The notes beneath the pieces were generated by a model. It searched no databases and was not told where the DNA came from. It was given only the letters and a program-made list of their open reading frames with translations. From assembly GCA_963556695.1 (NCBI GenBank), contig CAUWAG010000018.1, positions 2,542,001 through 2,606,000 on the forward strand: DNA of 64,000 nucleotides, given 5' to 3'. The DNA comes from Anthostomella pinea (Eukaryota > Ascomycota > Sordariomycetes > Xylariales > Xylariaceae). This document shows, piece after piece, positions 1 to 12,100 of the stretch. Position numbers and translations under genes: made by a program. The number at the start of each line of letters is the position of its first letter. Within the stretch, counting starts at the first letter, position 1.

Positions 1-811
1 GTGACTGCTGGTAGAGGTACTTGAGCCGGGGTACCGTCAGCTGCGGCAGGTGGTGCGTTTGCGAGTGCTGGAACTGCTCCGCGCACAGGATTTGTCTGGC
101 CTCGTCGTGCGTCACATGGGGTCTGACATCGAAGCCGCGGGGCAGACCGTGGAAGTACTTGTCGTCAGCGTCCTTTGCCACGAGCTCCTTGACCTTCTCA
201 TGCAGTCTCGAAATCTCGGCGTGCTGTTTGGTCATGAAGGTCTTGGCTTCCTGGCGCTTGTCCAGCGTCATGCGACCGTGCATCTGGAGTAGGGCGCTGT
301 GGCGCTTTCGGTCTTGCTCGAGCTGATCCTGTAGACTCTCTACCTCGCGCTGGTGCTGTTCCTGGAGACTCTGCACATCGCGCTGGTGCTGCTCTCGTAG
401 TTTCTGTAATCTGTCTTGGGCGCTTTCGTCGGTTTGACTGCAGTTATCCTTGGTGGCGGGCTTGCCATTGCTGTCAACCAGCTCGTCATTCAGGTGGCCG
501 ATGAACCTCAATGCGTGCCCAAGTTCCTTGGTCGTGACTGCGCAATCTTGCTCGCTGCGCCGGAGGGCACCCTTCAGGTGATATGTTTCATCTTGCAGCT
601 CTGAGTTCTCCGCGAGCAGCTCGGTGACCTGAGACTGCAAGTCCGCCCCTCCGCTTGGGCTGTCGCAGTCGACGAAGCATGTCCCATCCAAGGCATCGTA
701 TTCGCATGTGAGGCCGACTCTTGTGAAGGCGTCCAAGAGGCAAATGCATAATGCGCAAGGCGGGTGGTAGTCGTTGCCTTCAACGCGCACTTCGTACTTG
801 ACGGGCAACAT
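1..811 (-). CDS. coiled-coil protein, partial (C-terminus off window)
   Basis: An open frame runs from an ATG at 809-811 to the left edge with no stop, so at least 270 residues are present and the C-terminus is missing. The N-terminus (MLPVKYEVRVEGND) is followed by a Cys-rich patch (CALCICLLDAF, then two more Cys) and from about residue 60 by a long charged helix. That helix contains heptad-like Gln/Glu/Arg repeats (REQHQRDVQSLQEQHQREVE), typical of a coiled coil. No catalytic motif is seen and I do not recognise a family. The high GC and clean frame support a real gene. Introns beyond the edge cannot be assessed. Confidence 0.7.
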   Translation of the reverse strand, partial: MLPVKYEVRVEGNDYHPPCALCICLLDAFTRVGLTCEYDALDGTCFVDCDSPSGGADLQSQVTELLAENSELQDETYHLKGALRRSEQDCAVTTKELGHALRFIGHLNDELVDSNGKPATKDNCSQTDESAQDRLQKLREQHQRDVQSLQEQHQREVESLQDQLEQDRKRHSALLQMHGRMTLDKRQEAKTFMTKQHAEISRLHEKVKELVAKDADDKYFHGLPRGFDVRPHVTHDEARQILCAEQFQHSQTHHLPQLTVPRLKYLYQQS

Positions 812-2492
812 GGTTGGCTGTAGTTGTTCCGATTTGAAGGATGTAATGGAATGGAGGATGGGCGAAGAGTTGAAGAGGGGGAAACCGTTGATTATGAGGA
901 ATATTTCTCGTCTTCATATACGGCTTTCGTGGCTCATCGGAGACCGCAGCGACGAAGTTTTGATGTGGCGGTCGAAGAGCTTAATAATAAAATAAACCGT
1001 GGCAAGATTATCATTGCGAGTGAGGGATAAAGACGATTAGAGTTCAGCCAGGCGACAAAAGACCAGGTATTAAATGCTCAAATTTGTGACAGAGCCCCAT
1101 TTGATGGGGAGCTTGATGGCACCTCTCCGTTCGATGGTTTGGAAATCTACCGCAACTGAGCGTTGTGGCTTTTTACCGTTTCATCAGCAGGTGGCTTGAA
1201 ACGTTTGTGTATGCGTGTCCTATTTCAGGAGTTTTATCAGCAGAAAGATAGACAGCCTCCATTTCATCAAACCTCAGCCCATTTCAACTAGGTGTCCGCA
1301 TTTGCACTTGGTGCCTAGTCGCGCCTTGAACCTTCGTGAATATATACCTCTCCTTCCTTGTGCTAGATTCCCGTTGCTTGGGATGTGTAACCCTGGTCAG
1401 GAGAACCTGCGCATGTCTTTCTAGCCAACAGACTTTGCGGATAGACTAATGGGCACCATGGTCTACCAGCGAGTTAAAGCAGAAAATGGTGTTATCTGCT
1501 CGACACAATACTTCGTGATCAGTGGGGCATGGATGTTGGCTGCCCTAGTGGTTCGGACCTGGCACGAGTTGGCATCTTGCGTTTCTCGTCTACGTACCAA
1601 AGCGCTCTGTCCTAGCCGCGCAGGCGAACACCATCTGCCCTATCTGAGTACTCCGACTTTGAGCAGCATAGTTAGAAACTGCCATGTCTCTTGCAGGCTG
1701 GCACCAGTCGACAAGAGCAGGGGCATGCGTTATGGACAGCACAGTGTCCCAGCGAGCACGCGTGTCCTCAGTAGCCTTGCCGAAGCCTCGTATTGAAGGT
1801 AGGCATGTACTGTGAATGATTGGTCTAATTGGACGAATCAAGTAGCTACCTGTCGAGAGCGAGTTCTGTCCGCATACCTTAGTCAACCCATCAGGCGCAA
1901 CTTGGGCGGGGACGACCTTCTGCTTCGAACAGATGCGTTCGGGGTACCAAAAAGAACATCGAGACTTGGTGCTCAGGTTCGGTCCGGTGCCCGACAGCAG
2001 CGTTGGCGTTCGATGACTTGTTTGCAGTGCCTCTAGCCTGGTGATTGCTTTCCGCTCTACTCTTTACGACTCGCAAAGGCGCACGCAAAGTGCGATACAT
2101 TCATAGAGTCGGTTCTTGGCTTTCCTGATTGCTGCTAGAAGACGCGCGATGATTACGATAGGACGCCTTTTAGTGTCGAGACAGGCAGATTGCCCACACG
2201 TGACAGCGCCAGGCGGTCAAAGCCGTCAAAGTCTGTCTCGGGTAGTATTATTATGAGCGGGAGGGCGCTTGAGCCGCACTGGGGCCCTGGTTAGCCGAAC
2301 TACAGACGCGTCTATTAGCTAATAGACGCGTCCAGGGCGATAGAATTAACCTAGATTAGCTCTTACTAGCTCACATGCATTTGTGTTGTCCTTGTGGTTG
2401 AGACTACATCGTCGGCCTCGTCGAATATCCACGTCGGCACCTCTATTTTGGCTCAAGCGCAACTGAACTGGGCATCGCACAAAGAGCATGAC
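812..2492. other. intergenic interval without a supported gene
   Basis: About 1.7 kb between a leftward and a rightward gene. Only short frames with non-coding composition are seen. The single notable structure is the palindrome near 2305. An extra 5' exon of the downstream ATPase gene could lie in the last part, because the frame stays open upstream to about 2370. Confidence 0.5.
2305..2332. repeat. perfect 28-bp palindrome
   Basis: The 14-base arm GACGCGTCTATTAG is followed directly by its exact reverse complement, with no spacer. An outer inverted pair, GCCCTGG near 2284 and CCAGGGC near 2332, nearly encloses it. It could be a remnant of a transposon or MITE terminus, or a protein-binding site. 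The sequence alone does not decide. Confidence 0.85.
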
Positions 2493-5054
2493 ATGGATGT
2501 GCCAGCAGTTTCTGTGCCGTCAGAGGCTGGTATGCATGTACCTACGTTCTCCTTCTCTTCCAAGCCTGCTGTTCCGGAAGACACTGCGCTTTCACAGAAG
2601 TTTGTTGCACGGCAACCGAATATCAATGAAACACAACGAAACGTCTCTGTAGAAGACGATGCCTCAGCCTCAGCCTTTGACTTTGCCAGTCCGCGCTTCT
2701 CCTTTACTTCTTCACCCGCTACCGAAGCGCAACCGCCTGATCCCGGCTTCATCCACTATTTCGGACAATCCGCTTCAGGCCCCCAGGAGACCAAGTCCCC
2801 AGACATTTTCAAGCACACCCACAGCGCTGGAAATCCCGTAACGCCAGTCAACCGTGCGGTAAAACCCTCCACTGCCTTATTTCAGTCTTCCCCAAGGTCC
2901 CAAGCCACAGCTACCGAGCGGCCGCCAAGCAACTATTCGGACCACAGTAATCCGTCCCCAGTGTCCAGGTCAAAGCCTGCAGAAGTGCCGAGATTCAACT
3001 TGAGCACGACCATGCCCATTCGCCAGCCTTTGGCTAACATTACCAGCCCTGCAAAGCCCATGTCGAGCAAGAGTTAGTCGTCATCCCCTCCCCGGTGGCA
3101 TCACCAGGTGCTCATGAGCCCGTACAAGCCGTACTGACCATGCTCATTCCCTTGCTTAGACATAATGTCCAACCCGACAGTTGCTGCAGCAAAGAAGGCT
3201 GCTTTCCCTCCTGTCAGGGATGAGAAAGTGCGAGCTGGGACCAAAGACGGCGTGAGGCCGTCCACTAGAACCGTAAAGCAGCACGCCAGGATACCATCGA
3301 CTTCCGAGGAAACGGAAGAAGATTCAAGCGACGAATCGAGCGCAGAGAGCTTCGACTCAGGAGACGACCAAGACCCATACAGTGATCAGCCAGAAAGCAC
3401 ACGCAGCTCTCGCGAGGAGAGTGAGGCTGAGGAAGTCCTGAACTTCCATACTCAGTTGCTCCGCAGACCTCCCGGGGCGGACGACCTCGATGAGATCACA
3501 TCATCACCACTCTTCACCCCCCCTGTTTGGCAGCATGCCAAGACACTCGGCAATGCCAAGGCGACGTTCCCTCAGTACGCCCTCTTGGGAGGCAACTCTG
3601 ATGGCTCTGCTTCCACGAACTCGGAGGAGCCCCTTTTCTACAACGTAGCAGCACCCTCCAGTGTTTTCATCTGTGGTAGCCAAGGCTCCGGCAAGAGCCA
3701 CACACTGTCCTGCTTCCTCGAGAACTGTCTTGTGCCATCGAAGCGTCTTGGTCGCCTGCCCCGACCTTTGACAGGAGTAGTGTTCCACTACGACACCTTT
3801 ATATCTGACCTCAGCGGGACACCATGCGAGGCAGCGTATCTGGCGTCCAACCGCAATGTCAAGGTCAGGGTCCTATGTGCGCCGACAAATATACGAACTA
3901 TGCGCGTAGGTCGATCCACGCTATTGAACCCCCAGATGCCATAATGATAGCTAACTCGTCATAGCAAACCTACAGTCGTCTCCCGGGCGTGAATGTCGAA
4001 GAGCTGCGATTGAAGGAATCGGACTTGAACACGAAGAGAATGCTGGATCTCATGGCAGTGGGTGCAGGCGGCATGCCGTTATACATGCATGTCATCCAGC
4101 GGCTCCTGCGGGACATGCGCATCGACCAACAGAACACTGGCCACCACTTCAATTACACGAAGTTCAAGCTTCTCCTTCAAAACGAAAATCTTACCCCTAT
4201 GCAGAGTGTTCCCCTTCACCAACGCCTCGAGACGCTTGAAAGCTTCATGGTCAAACCTCAGGCCAGTCGCGGATCTCAGGTACCGTCTCGGGGCACTGAT
4301 TGGACGCCTGTAGTAAGTAAGCCCCAGACAGATGCTATGGCGTTTCTCACTAACCATCTCCCAGGCCGGTCAGCTGACCATCGTCGACCTTTCGTGCCCT
4401 TGCGTCACGTCCGAGATGGCATGTTCGCTCTTCAACATCTGCCTATCTCTCTTTCTGGAGCAGAAACAACCCGGCCTGGGCCGAGTCGTCGCCCTTGACG
4501 AGGCGCATAAGTACATGACGGAGTCAGCCGAGGCGCAGACCTTGACCAATTCTCTGCTGTCTTCGATTCGGCTCCAGCGCCACGAGGCTTTGAGAGTGAT
4601 CATCGCCACTCAGGAGCCAACAATATCGCCCAAGCTTCTCGACTTATGCAGTATCACGGTGGTCCATCGATTTCAGTCACCCGACTGGATGCGGGTCTTG
4701 AAGGGTCATCTCGCTGGTCTCTCCACAGCCTCCGAGATCCTCATCAAAACGCAGCAGAGGAAGCAGAAAAACGGAGACATCGATGCGGACACGACGAGCA
4801 TGTTTGAAGGTTTCAAGGGCATCAGCATCGCGCAGGACAATCCGATGCTTGAGATGATGTCGCATATCGTTCAACTCAAGACCGGAGAGGCTCTGATCTT
4901 TGCCCCTAGTGCCATTGTCGGACTGGAGAGAAAAGGTGGACGTGAAGGCACCAAGGACGTGGTTGTGCCGAAGCGACTGGACCATGCTGTTATGCGCGTC
5001 AGGATCCGCGCTCGCCTTACGGCTGATGGAGGGCGGAGCATCATGGCGGCGTAG
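2493..5054 (+). CDS. P-loop ATPase with HerA/VirB4-like core
   Basis: Exons 2493-3072, 3160-3905, 3965-4312 and 4365-5054 join in phase to 787 residues. The introns are GTTAGT..TTAG (87 nt), GTAGGT..ATAG (59 nt) and GTAAGT..CCAG (52 nt, branch CTAAC). The first ~300 residues are Ser/Pro/Glu-rich and probably disordered. Then come Walker A GSQGSGKSH (about nt 3675-3700) and Walker B VVALDEAHKY (about 4485-4512), followed by IIATQEP as a sensor-like segment and a basic C-terminus. The DEAH box and a following helicase/pump-like core suggest a DNA- or RNA-associated motor, but the substrate is unknown. The start is the first in-frame ATG. The frame is open another ~120 bp upstream, so a further 5' exon is possible. 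Confidence 0.75.
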
Positions 5055-5997
5055 AGTTAGTTGGATGAAAGGGCAGAGTGGGCTACGGGAGCCGATGTTC
5101 TTGAGCTATCTCATTGCTGATACTGGTCGGCTTTAATTTGGGTCCATGTACAAGAATCTGTCACCTGGGTTTGAGGGTGCTTTCTTAGAAGTCTACGTAT
5201 GGACTGGAAAAAGGTGATAGAGGGAGCATAGATAATGTTTGAGTTCATATGGGGTATCATGAGCCAGACTTCCCGGTTTGTGATTGAGACGATTGGTGAT
5301 AGCATATTGCCCAACAAGCGGGTGTTGTCGTTGGAATACGTGAGTTTGACCTTACGGAAGGGCTTGGTCACAGACAGCGGATGGAACAGTTAGTGCTTGC
5401 GTTCGGGCGTAGTCTGTCCTCTCCTTCCAACTGCTTAAGACAAAACTGTCTCCTGAGGAGGGTGTCATTGCGGCTCTGTTCGTGCGATTGCAGATCAGGG
5501 GTAACATGATCTCGTATGTCTCAGATGCTTTTGTTCTCTCTCTTCTTTTTTCTTTTTCTTTTCTGGGGCTGAACAAGATAATTGTCGTTCTTGAAAGTAC
5601 GCGTACCTCGTTACTTTGTCCGACACTCAACAACGTGATTGTTGCCCTACTTGCATTCTTTATCCGCGTGACAACCCATCGGCTTTCACCCTGCCGATCT
5701 TCATTCTTCTTTCCTGCCGGCGAGGCTTTCACATTGCCGATTTTCTTTCTTCTTCCCCATTGGCGATGCCTTCACCGTATATGCCACAAATCCAAGTCAA
5801 TGGGAATGATATTCTCGCCAGCTCCAGCAGTCGTCTACTTAAACCAGTCCGCAGACCCATCATCAATCAGCCAGTCTTCATCTCATCACTTCCAACTTCA
5901 CCAACCAAAAGACAGCATTTTCGCTCAGTCTTTCTCCCCACCCACTAACTTAGTACATGTATATCCAATATCCCCAAAACCTCACCAATCTTCCGAA
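5055..5997. other. intergenic interval / UTRs
   Basis: Contains the 3' flank of the ATPase gene and a pyrimidine-rich leader (CTTTTC/TCTTC tracts, about 5530-5760) ahead of the small gene at 5998. No conserved coding frame is seen. Confidence 0.5.
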
Positions 5998-6201
5998 ATG
6001 GCGCAGACGATCTCGAAGACCGCAGCCCAGGCCGAGACTGGCAATGCCGCGCTGTCCGCCCGGGCCACCCGCGTGGAACTGGTCGACGCCGGGAACCTTT
6101 ACTGGTGCTGCGGTTGTTAAAAAAACCGCGAGTTCTGGCGCGGGAAATGCCCGAGCTGTACTCACGACTTCTGTGGCGAGTGCGGCCCCGAGAGGGCTTG
6201 A
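5998..6201 (+). pseudogene. small Cys-rich (zinc-binding) protein, interrupted by in-frame TAA
   Basis: From ATG 5998 the frame reads 40 residues, ending RVELVDAGNLYWCCGC, and meets TAA at 6118-6120. The same frame then continues for 26 clearly related residues (KNREFWRGKCPSC, then HDFCGECGPERA) to a TGA at 6199-6201. The paired CxxC/CxC knuckles before and after the stop look like one zinc-binding module. So this is either a 66-residue gene with one nonsense substitution (CAA or AAA to TAA), a base-call error, or readthrough. Splicing cannot remove the stop: no usable GT-AG pair brackets it. The frame is preserved on both sides, which rules out an indel. Confidence 0.6.
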
Positions 6202-6658
6202 GTACGGTAGGTGAGGTCCGGCTTCCTGCTGGTCTTCTGATGTAGGAGCAGTTTGGTTCCTGTTAGAGTTGCCCCTTTTCCTTTCGACTCATACCCTTCC
6301 CCTCCCCTTTCTTTAGAGTAAGTTCCCTTGCGATTATCCTTTCGTCGTGATGGACGTAGCTGGGGCTCGACTGTCACCCTGAGCGCGCCTTCAGGCTGTC
6401 TACTCGGCGGCATTTCGAAATATATCTTTAATAAACCCTATGAACAACTGCCTACCTCCATGTTACTATTGCTCCTGTGAGTGTCGTACCTAGCGAGAAT
6501 GAAGAGATACTATGCCTTTGAGATGTTCGGGTCGCGCCAAGCGATGATTACTCCTTAGCAGCAGGTATTCACTCTGATTCATCTTATTTACTTCTTATTT
6601 ACTTCTTATTTGCTCAAATGGAAAGGACTGGTCGCCGTCGGTACCAACGGCCACGATC
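6202..6658. other. convergent 3' interval
   Basis: 3' flanks of two convergent genes. Holds a short imperfect tandem of an 11-base unit (ACTTCTTATTT, about 6579-6610). Nothing else is seen. Confidence 0.5.
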
Positions 6659-7699
6659 TCACAGATGAACATGCGTCTTGGTAACCCTCTTGCCATCCCG
6701 GTAAGCATCCAGGACCACATTCACATTCTCCGGCATCAAACCCTCCTTCACCACAAAGCCCAGCGGCGTGATCTTCCCGGCCTCGAGATACCCAGGCACG
6801 CGCTCCCAGAACGGCGCCGCCAAGTCCGGAAAAGCGTGGGACATGCCATGGACATTCCGCACCTCGAACCCGGCCGTTTTGTTGAGCACCCGCGTCTCGT
6901 CGACGGGGCCCAGCGGCACCAGCCGCGCGAGCGCGCCCCTCTTGTGGCTCGACAGCGCGTTCAGCGCGAGCAGCTGGCCCTCGTTCGGGTTGACGGCGTC
7001 GAAGGCGAACACGAGATCGTCGCCGACGACGGCGCGGATGCGCGCCAGGACGGCGTCGTACCCGCCGTGGCGGTCTAGCACGTGCGTTGCGCCGAGGCGC
7101 CGCAGCTCGGCTTCGTCGCCGCCCACGACGACGATGCGGCCTACGCCTGCCAGCTTCGCGAGCTGCACGCCGAAGCGCCCGCAGTTGGAGCCGCCGCCGA
7201 CGACGAGTAGCGTGGCGGATGCGTTGGCGGATGCGGCGTCGGCGTCCCACGGCGCGCGCAGACGTAGCAAGTGGAAGAGCGCCACGAGCGGCGCGATGAT
7301 GTTCGTCGGCAGCGTCGCGGCCTCGTCGTCGGACACCGAATCCGGGAGCTTGGCCCAGCACCCCGCGTATGCCAGGGTGTACTCCTGGAGACCGGTCTGC
7401 AGCCAGGGCGCGTCGATCGCCGCGTGCGCGACGACTCTGTCGCCGATGGCGACGCCCGTCACTCCGTCGCCGAGCTGCGACACGCGGCCCACGACGTCGT
7501 TGGTCAGGACGGCGGGCAGGTGGCCGGTGATGAAGAGGCCCATGTCGCGAGCCTTTTGGTCGTGCGGGTTGAGCCCCGCGACCGTCACCTTGATCTGGAT
7601 CTGGTTTGGGCCTGGCTGGGGGACGGCGCGTTCTGTGACGAGGACGAGGGGCTGGCCGACCTCGGTCACTACGAGGGCCTTCTGAGTAGTCGGCGCCAT
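6659..7699 (-). CDS. zinc-type MDR alcohol dehydrogenase / quinone or enoyl reductase-like
   Basis: A single exon of 346 residues starting at MAPTTQKAL; an upstream in-frame ATG would add 15 residues and looks like leader. It shows the GroES-like N-terminal half (KVTVAGLNPHDQKARD, GDRVVAHAA) and a Rossmann fold with glycine-rich VVGGGSNCGRFGVQLAKLAG around residues 170-190. The classical catalytic-zinc Cys/His set and structural-zinc Cys cluster of alcohol dehydrogenases are absent. It therefore fits the zinc-independent group of NADPH-dependent quinone oxidoreductases and trans-acting enoyl reductases in fungi. Long open frames exist on the opposite strand because the gene is very GC-rich at codon position 3. 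The substrate is not predictable. Confidence 0.85.
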   Translation of the reverse strand: MAPTTQKALVVTEVGQPLVLVTERAVPQPGPNQIQIKVTVAGLNPHDQKARDMGLFITGHLPAVLTNDVVGRVSQLGDGVTGVAIGDRVVAHAAIDAPWLQTGLQEYTLAYAGCWAKLPDSVSDDEAATLPTNIIAPLVALFHLLRLRAPWDADAASANASATLLVVGGGSNCGRFGVQLAKLAGVGRIVVVGGDEAELRRLGATHVLDRHGGYDAVLARIRAVVGDDLVFAFDAVNPNEGQLLALNALSSHKRGALARLVPLGPVDETRVLNKTAGFEVRNVHGMSHAFPDLAAPFWERVPGYLEAGKITPLGFVVKEGLMPENVNVVLDAYRDGKRVTKTHVHL

Positions 7700-9162
7700 T
7701 GTGTATTGTGTGTAACTGAATTGTATGAGAGTGGGACGTGTCAAGTTGGGTCTGCGGTTGGTTCGGAGCTGGTGGTGTGATATCGTGTTTGGGGCTGGTT
7801 ACTTGACTTACTTATTATTCACGGCAGATCATCATCTCTGCCCTCTAGCCATCTTACTTATAGTTACATGTCGGTGATGCCATGTATGGCGTATCTTCAA
7901 GCTCACATCGCGCGAGTAGCGAATTGCGAATACCGAGAAGTCCGAGGTCGACTTTGCGGCACAGCATTATTAATTTGTGCTGACCGATAGAGCCACCGCT
8001 TATGCTGACCAATTCGCCCGACGTACGATATGTGCAGTGGGATCCGTTGCGAGACACGAAAGACGATTTCTGAAAGGCCACGTATCGCGATCTGAAGCGA
8101 GGTTCGCGGCCGAGTACTTTCTGATATCTGAACCAAGGCGGACCACACAGGGAAGCTGATGCCGTTCTGCTTGTATTATTCAGCCCTAGTTCGGGATCGT
8201 CTTATAAGCACCGCAGTCAACTATGTGATTGCTAGAATAAAAAGCCGTAAATTAGATTCAGTCATCTTCATCATCTTGGTCCAAGGCGAGGCACGTGAGG
8301 AGGGTAATATCCCAGGTTATCCAACTTCACCAGAGCCACAGACCAAGTCTCCCTCAATGCCGTTGCTCGACGTCCAGGGCGCCCAAGACGGCTTGCTCGC
8401 CGGGCTTAGTATTAGGTGCGTGCTCTTCGCAGGTATTGGTGGGACGGACTGCAGAACCGTAGACATGAATTCTATTCTCAATCAAGGCGCCTGCTGGAAA
8501 GCAGCTTGTAGGTAGCTTCTTCGACTGTCCTACAAGTATGTCCTGCCGTTATCTTGTAACTCGCTGGGCGGCTTTGAAACAAATGTGTACTGTGAGGTGG
8601 CTCCTTACATACCTACTTATTTGCCTAATGTAGGTATGCACCAAAAGATAGGGACGCAGTAGCGATTGCCTATTCGCAGCTGGCTACATGGACCTAATTG
8701 ATAACTTGAGGTATTTCAATCCCCTATGCCGACTCTTCCTGGCTCGTTACAGTGCTTTGTCGATCCTAGACGTAGTACGTACCTAGGTAGGTAGATGATA
8801 TAAAAACAGAGAATGCAAGGAGCGTTGGAGCAAGCTTTGTCCACATACAAGGTATACCGCGTGTTCAGGCGTCTGCCATAACTGCAGGTGCAGATCTAGG
8901 GAAGGTATAGACTTCAGGACTGCAGCTTCCAATGGAGAAAGACGAGAACGGGAAGGTGAAGGTGAAACATCCCCAAGCCGTCCCTCTTTCCGCATTATAC
9001 CTGGCTCTCGCCTCTGACATCAAACGCCGTCATGGACCACTCACTCTGCCTTACTTCAGGTAGATGGACGACTTCATCTCCGCTACCTTCGTGAACGCTT
9101 CTTGGAAAACCAACGCAGTTGTTAGCCACGACCACACTCGTTCCAGCCGGAGACCTTTGACA
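7700..9162. other. intergenic interval
   Basis: Divergent spacer of 1.4 kb. The short open frame at 8159-8515 has no coding-like composition beyond a brief stretch. Small CCTA/TAGG micro-repeats lie near 8610-8800. No supported gene. Confidence 0.5.
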
Positions 9163-12100
9163 ATGTCCATCCTCTGTTGCTGTCGCAGCCGTCGAGTCAT
9201 CTGCCCGGAACCGAGTCGAGAGGTTCTTGAACTTCCCACACCGCCCCCGCGAGCGAAGCTATCCAAAAGCCCCTTTCCTCGCTCTGTTCCCGACATGTCA
9301 TTGTCACCAGTCCTTTCCAAACAAGCACCATCATTGTTTACCACCTCAATGCATCAGGCTCAGGTCAATCCTGCCGATATCGACGCCGACGACTCGGACG
9401 AAGATATCCCGATAAGAAATACGAAAAACTCCAGCACCAATACCCTAGAGGCAATCAAAACCAAACTCATTCGACGCCTCTCCCAAAAATCTGAGCCAAA
9501 AGGGCACTCGCCACAAACCCTTGGCAATAACGATGATGAGCTCGCACGACGTGCCGAATTGAAGCGTCTGATGCACAAGAGGATACAAGAGGAGCTCAAG
9601 AGCGAGGAAGAAGAGGGAGTCAAGCCGACTTGCCTGGAACCGCCCAGACGTGATAGCTGCAAAGAGCCCGATCTCCCCGGAGGTGGACCAAGAGACACCA
9701 TCGAATTTTCCGTTTCAAGTCCAGTCGAGGACGAACCCCGAGAACAATCCCGCTCCTCACAGGAAGCTATACCCCTTGCGTTCCCCGTCGCCCGTCAACG
9801 GGCGGTTTCCGGCCGGCGAAACAGCTGTCCAGATTCAACATACCGATCACGCCAAAATCTGAGTCTTGACGGCAACCTGCCGCTGAGAGAAAGAGGATCC
9901 TTGCCCCAACTACCGTCATCTCCTCTGTTGCTCCCTGTCCACTTCCCAAATGGTCGCGGATCGCCCTCAATACAGTCCTGGCGCCTAGATTCATACAGTT
10001 CTGGGCAGCTGGCCAACTTCTTGGGTGTTCCCGAAGACACGAAACAGACCATCTCTTCTCAGCCGCCCGAGATCAGCATTCAGGCGGAGGTAGATCAAAG
10101 GTATGACGATGAGGAGCACAAGAGTCCGCCAAAGAAAGACGATCACCCGAGCGTAAATGACCCAGCTGAGAGCGAATGCCCAGCTGAGGACTCGTTGGAA
10201 CCAATGACTCCCAAGGGGTCAAATGAGTGTCCGATTGACGTGCTTGACAATAATCGCGAGGAAGAGGAGTCTATCGCCAACAACAATGACACTAGTATTG
10301 ATCGATATTCGCCATTGGATATGTGGCTTCGAAGTCAAGAGGTGCAATCAACTTCGGTCGTTTCAAGCCGGAATAATAGCGATATGATGCTGGACAAGAT
10401 CGCTGGAAGCAACAGCCAACAAGCGCCATCTGAAACTGGCGCCCCGAATCGCGAGGCTCCTCAACCCCCCACCATGGTACTGCCTGAAGCTGCCGAACAA
10501 GTTGACGATCCGCAAAGAGATCCTCCAGGCGCATGGCCCAGGTCTGAAGACGCCAGTGTCGGTCTCGAGCGAGCCTCGAGTAGCACACCCAGCGACGAAT
10601 CAATAGCACTGCAACGAGCTGTTGCTGAGATGAGTGAAGCTCTTTCCGAGGACCCACCTGTGCCCGAGGAAGCTCAACAAGAATCGTCCTCTCGGTATAC
10701 ATCATCTCGGTATACCACCAGGCCCAACAGTCGGCAGCCTACGCCCAAAGAGTCCCATCTCAAGCTGACTGAGTTACTCGGTGGACGGAAAGCTGCTTTA
10801 CCAGTGGCACCACTTAACAGTAAGTTGTGTGTTCTTGCCAATCACAAGTGACGGTCTAGTCTGACACTGATGTCTAGGACTTGAGGTGCCGAGCCGTAAG
10901 AAGGATGGCGAAAAGTCAGAAACGAGTTCGTACAAGACAGCCTCAACTGTGTTACCGTCATCGGACTGGGCTCTGGAAGATATCCCTGCTTCACGACGAG
11001 CAACGGCTGGCGCGATATCCGTAGCTGCGTCAGAAACAGCGAGTTTCAGGCACCGAGAGGCGGAACTGAAGTCAATCGAGCAACGATTCGGGTCTGGGAA
11101 TATTCGTCGAAATAACAGCATTCAAGCAGTTAGCAGATTCCAGGAGGATTTTGATCAGCCCAGACCTTCACGCAGCTCAAGACATTCGATCATGGCCAAG
11201 TTCCATCTGACGGTACCGAAGCAAGCCAAGGTCTCAACACAACGTCCCGAGTCAAGCGACGCCAAGGGCGGGTTGCCCGAAGGTCGACTTGCTGGTGCCG
11301 AGTACACAGAGCACCCATACGCCAGCTACTCTGATTCCGCTGTCAACCGGCCCGCAAGCCCCTTCATTCAAGCGAACGGAGGCAGAAGGCCGGCGATTGT
11401 AGAAAGTGCAACAGGGGTGTGGCAGCGAGCCTTCAAGCAAGAAGCCGATCGTCGAGAATCCCGATCCCAGAGTAGAGCCGGGTCACATAAGCTATACGCA
11501 TCACCACGAGGTCAGAAGGCTGTTGTGGCTGTGTCCAACGCAATCCAAGAGCACGCCGCCACTGGGAACCACTTTCACATCGTCGACCATAATATCTCTG
11601 GCACTCGAAAGAGATCTACCTCACAGCCGCAGTCCCCAGGGACTCTTCCATTGGTGCAGACTGATCGACACGAACCGAATAATGCGTCCCACGGAGTACT
11701 CAGAGAATGGGTCAATCAGCTGGAGGCTGGCAACCTGCAACCCCATCCAGAATCAGAGGTCTATATGCCTCAGAATAGATCTCTCGGACGACGGACACCG
11801 CCGAAATCATGGGCTAAATGGCCATCGCACTCACGTCACGAGAGAGCGGGCGCAGCGGGAGCCAAAGACCATGTGGTCCCAAGAGACTTCGGGGTTCCCA
11901 GCGAGCTTTGCAGTGATCAAGCGCTCCCGCCTTTGAAAATGGGCAACGGATCGTTGAAAAAGAGGAACCTGACCCCAGTGTCGCGAACACTGTCAGGCCA
12001 GTTTGGAAGGGCAGTCAAGGGAGGGTGGCAAAAGCTCATCTCTAGCAGGGATAATGTGGACGACGAGCCCAAATATTCATCCTCGAGAAGCAATAGCCAC

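Noticed and set aside
6606..7361. 251-codon Arg/Ala-rich minus-strand frame
   Set aside because: Out-of-frame reading of the same oxidoreductase gene.
6768..7685. 305-codon plus-strand open frame opposite the oxidoreductase
   Set aside because: Shadow of GC-rich third codon positions; no motif, while the minus strand encodes a complete MDR enzyme.
8159..8515. 118-codon plus-strand frame
   Set aside because: Composition is not consistently protein-like, and it has no partner exon or motif.
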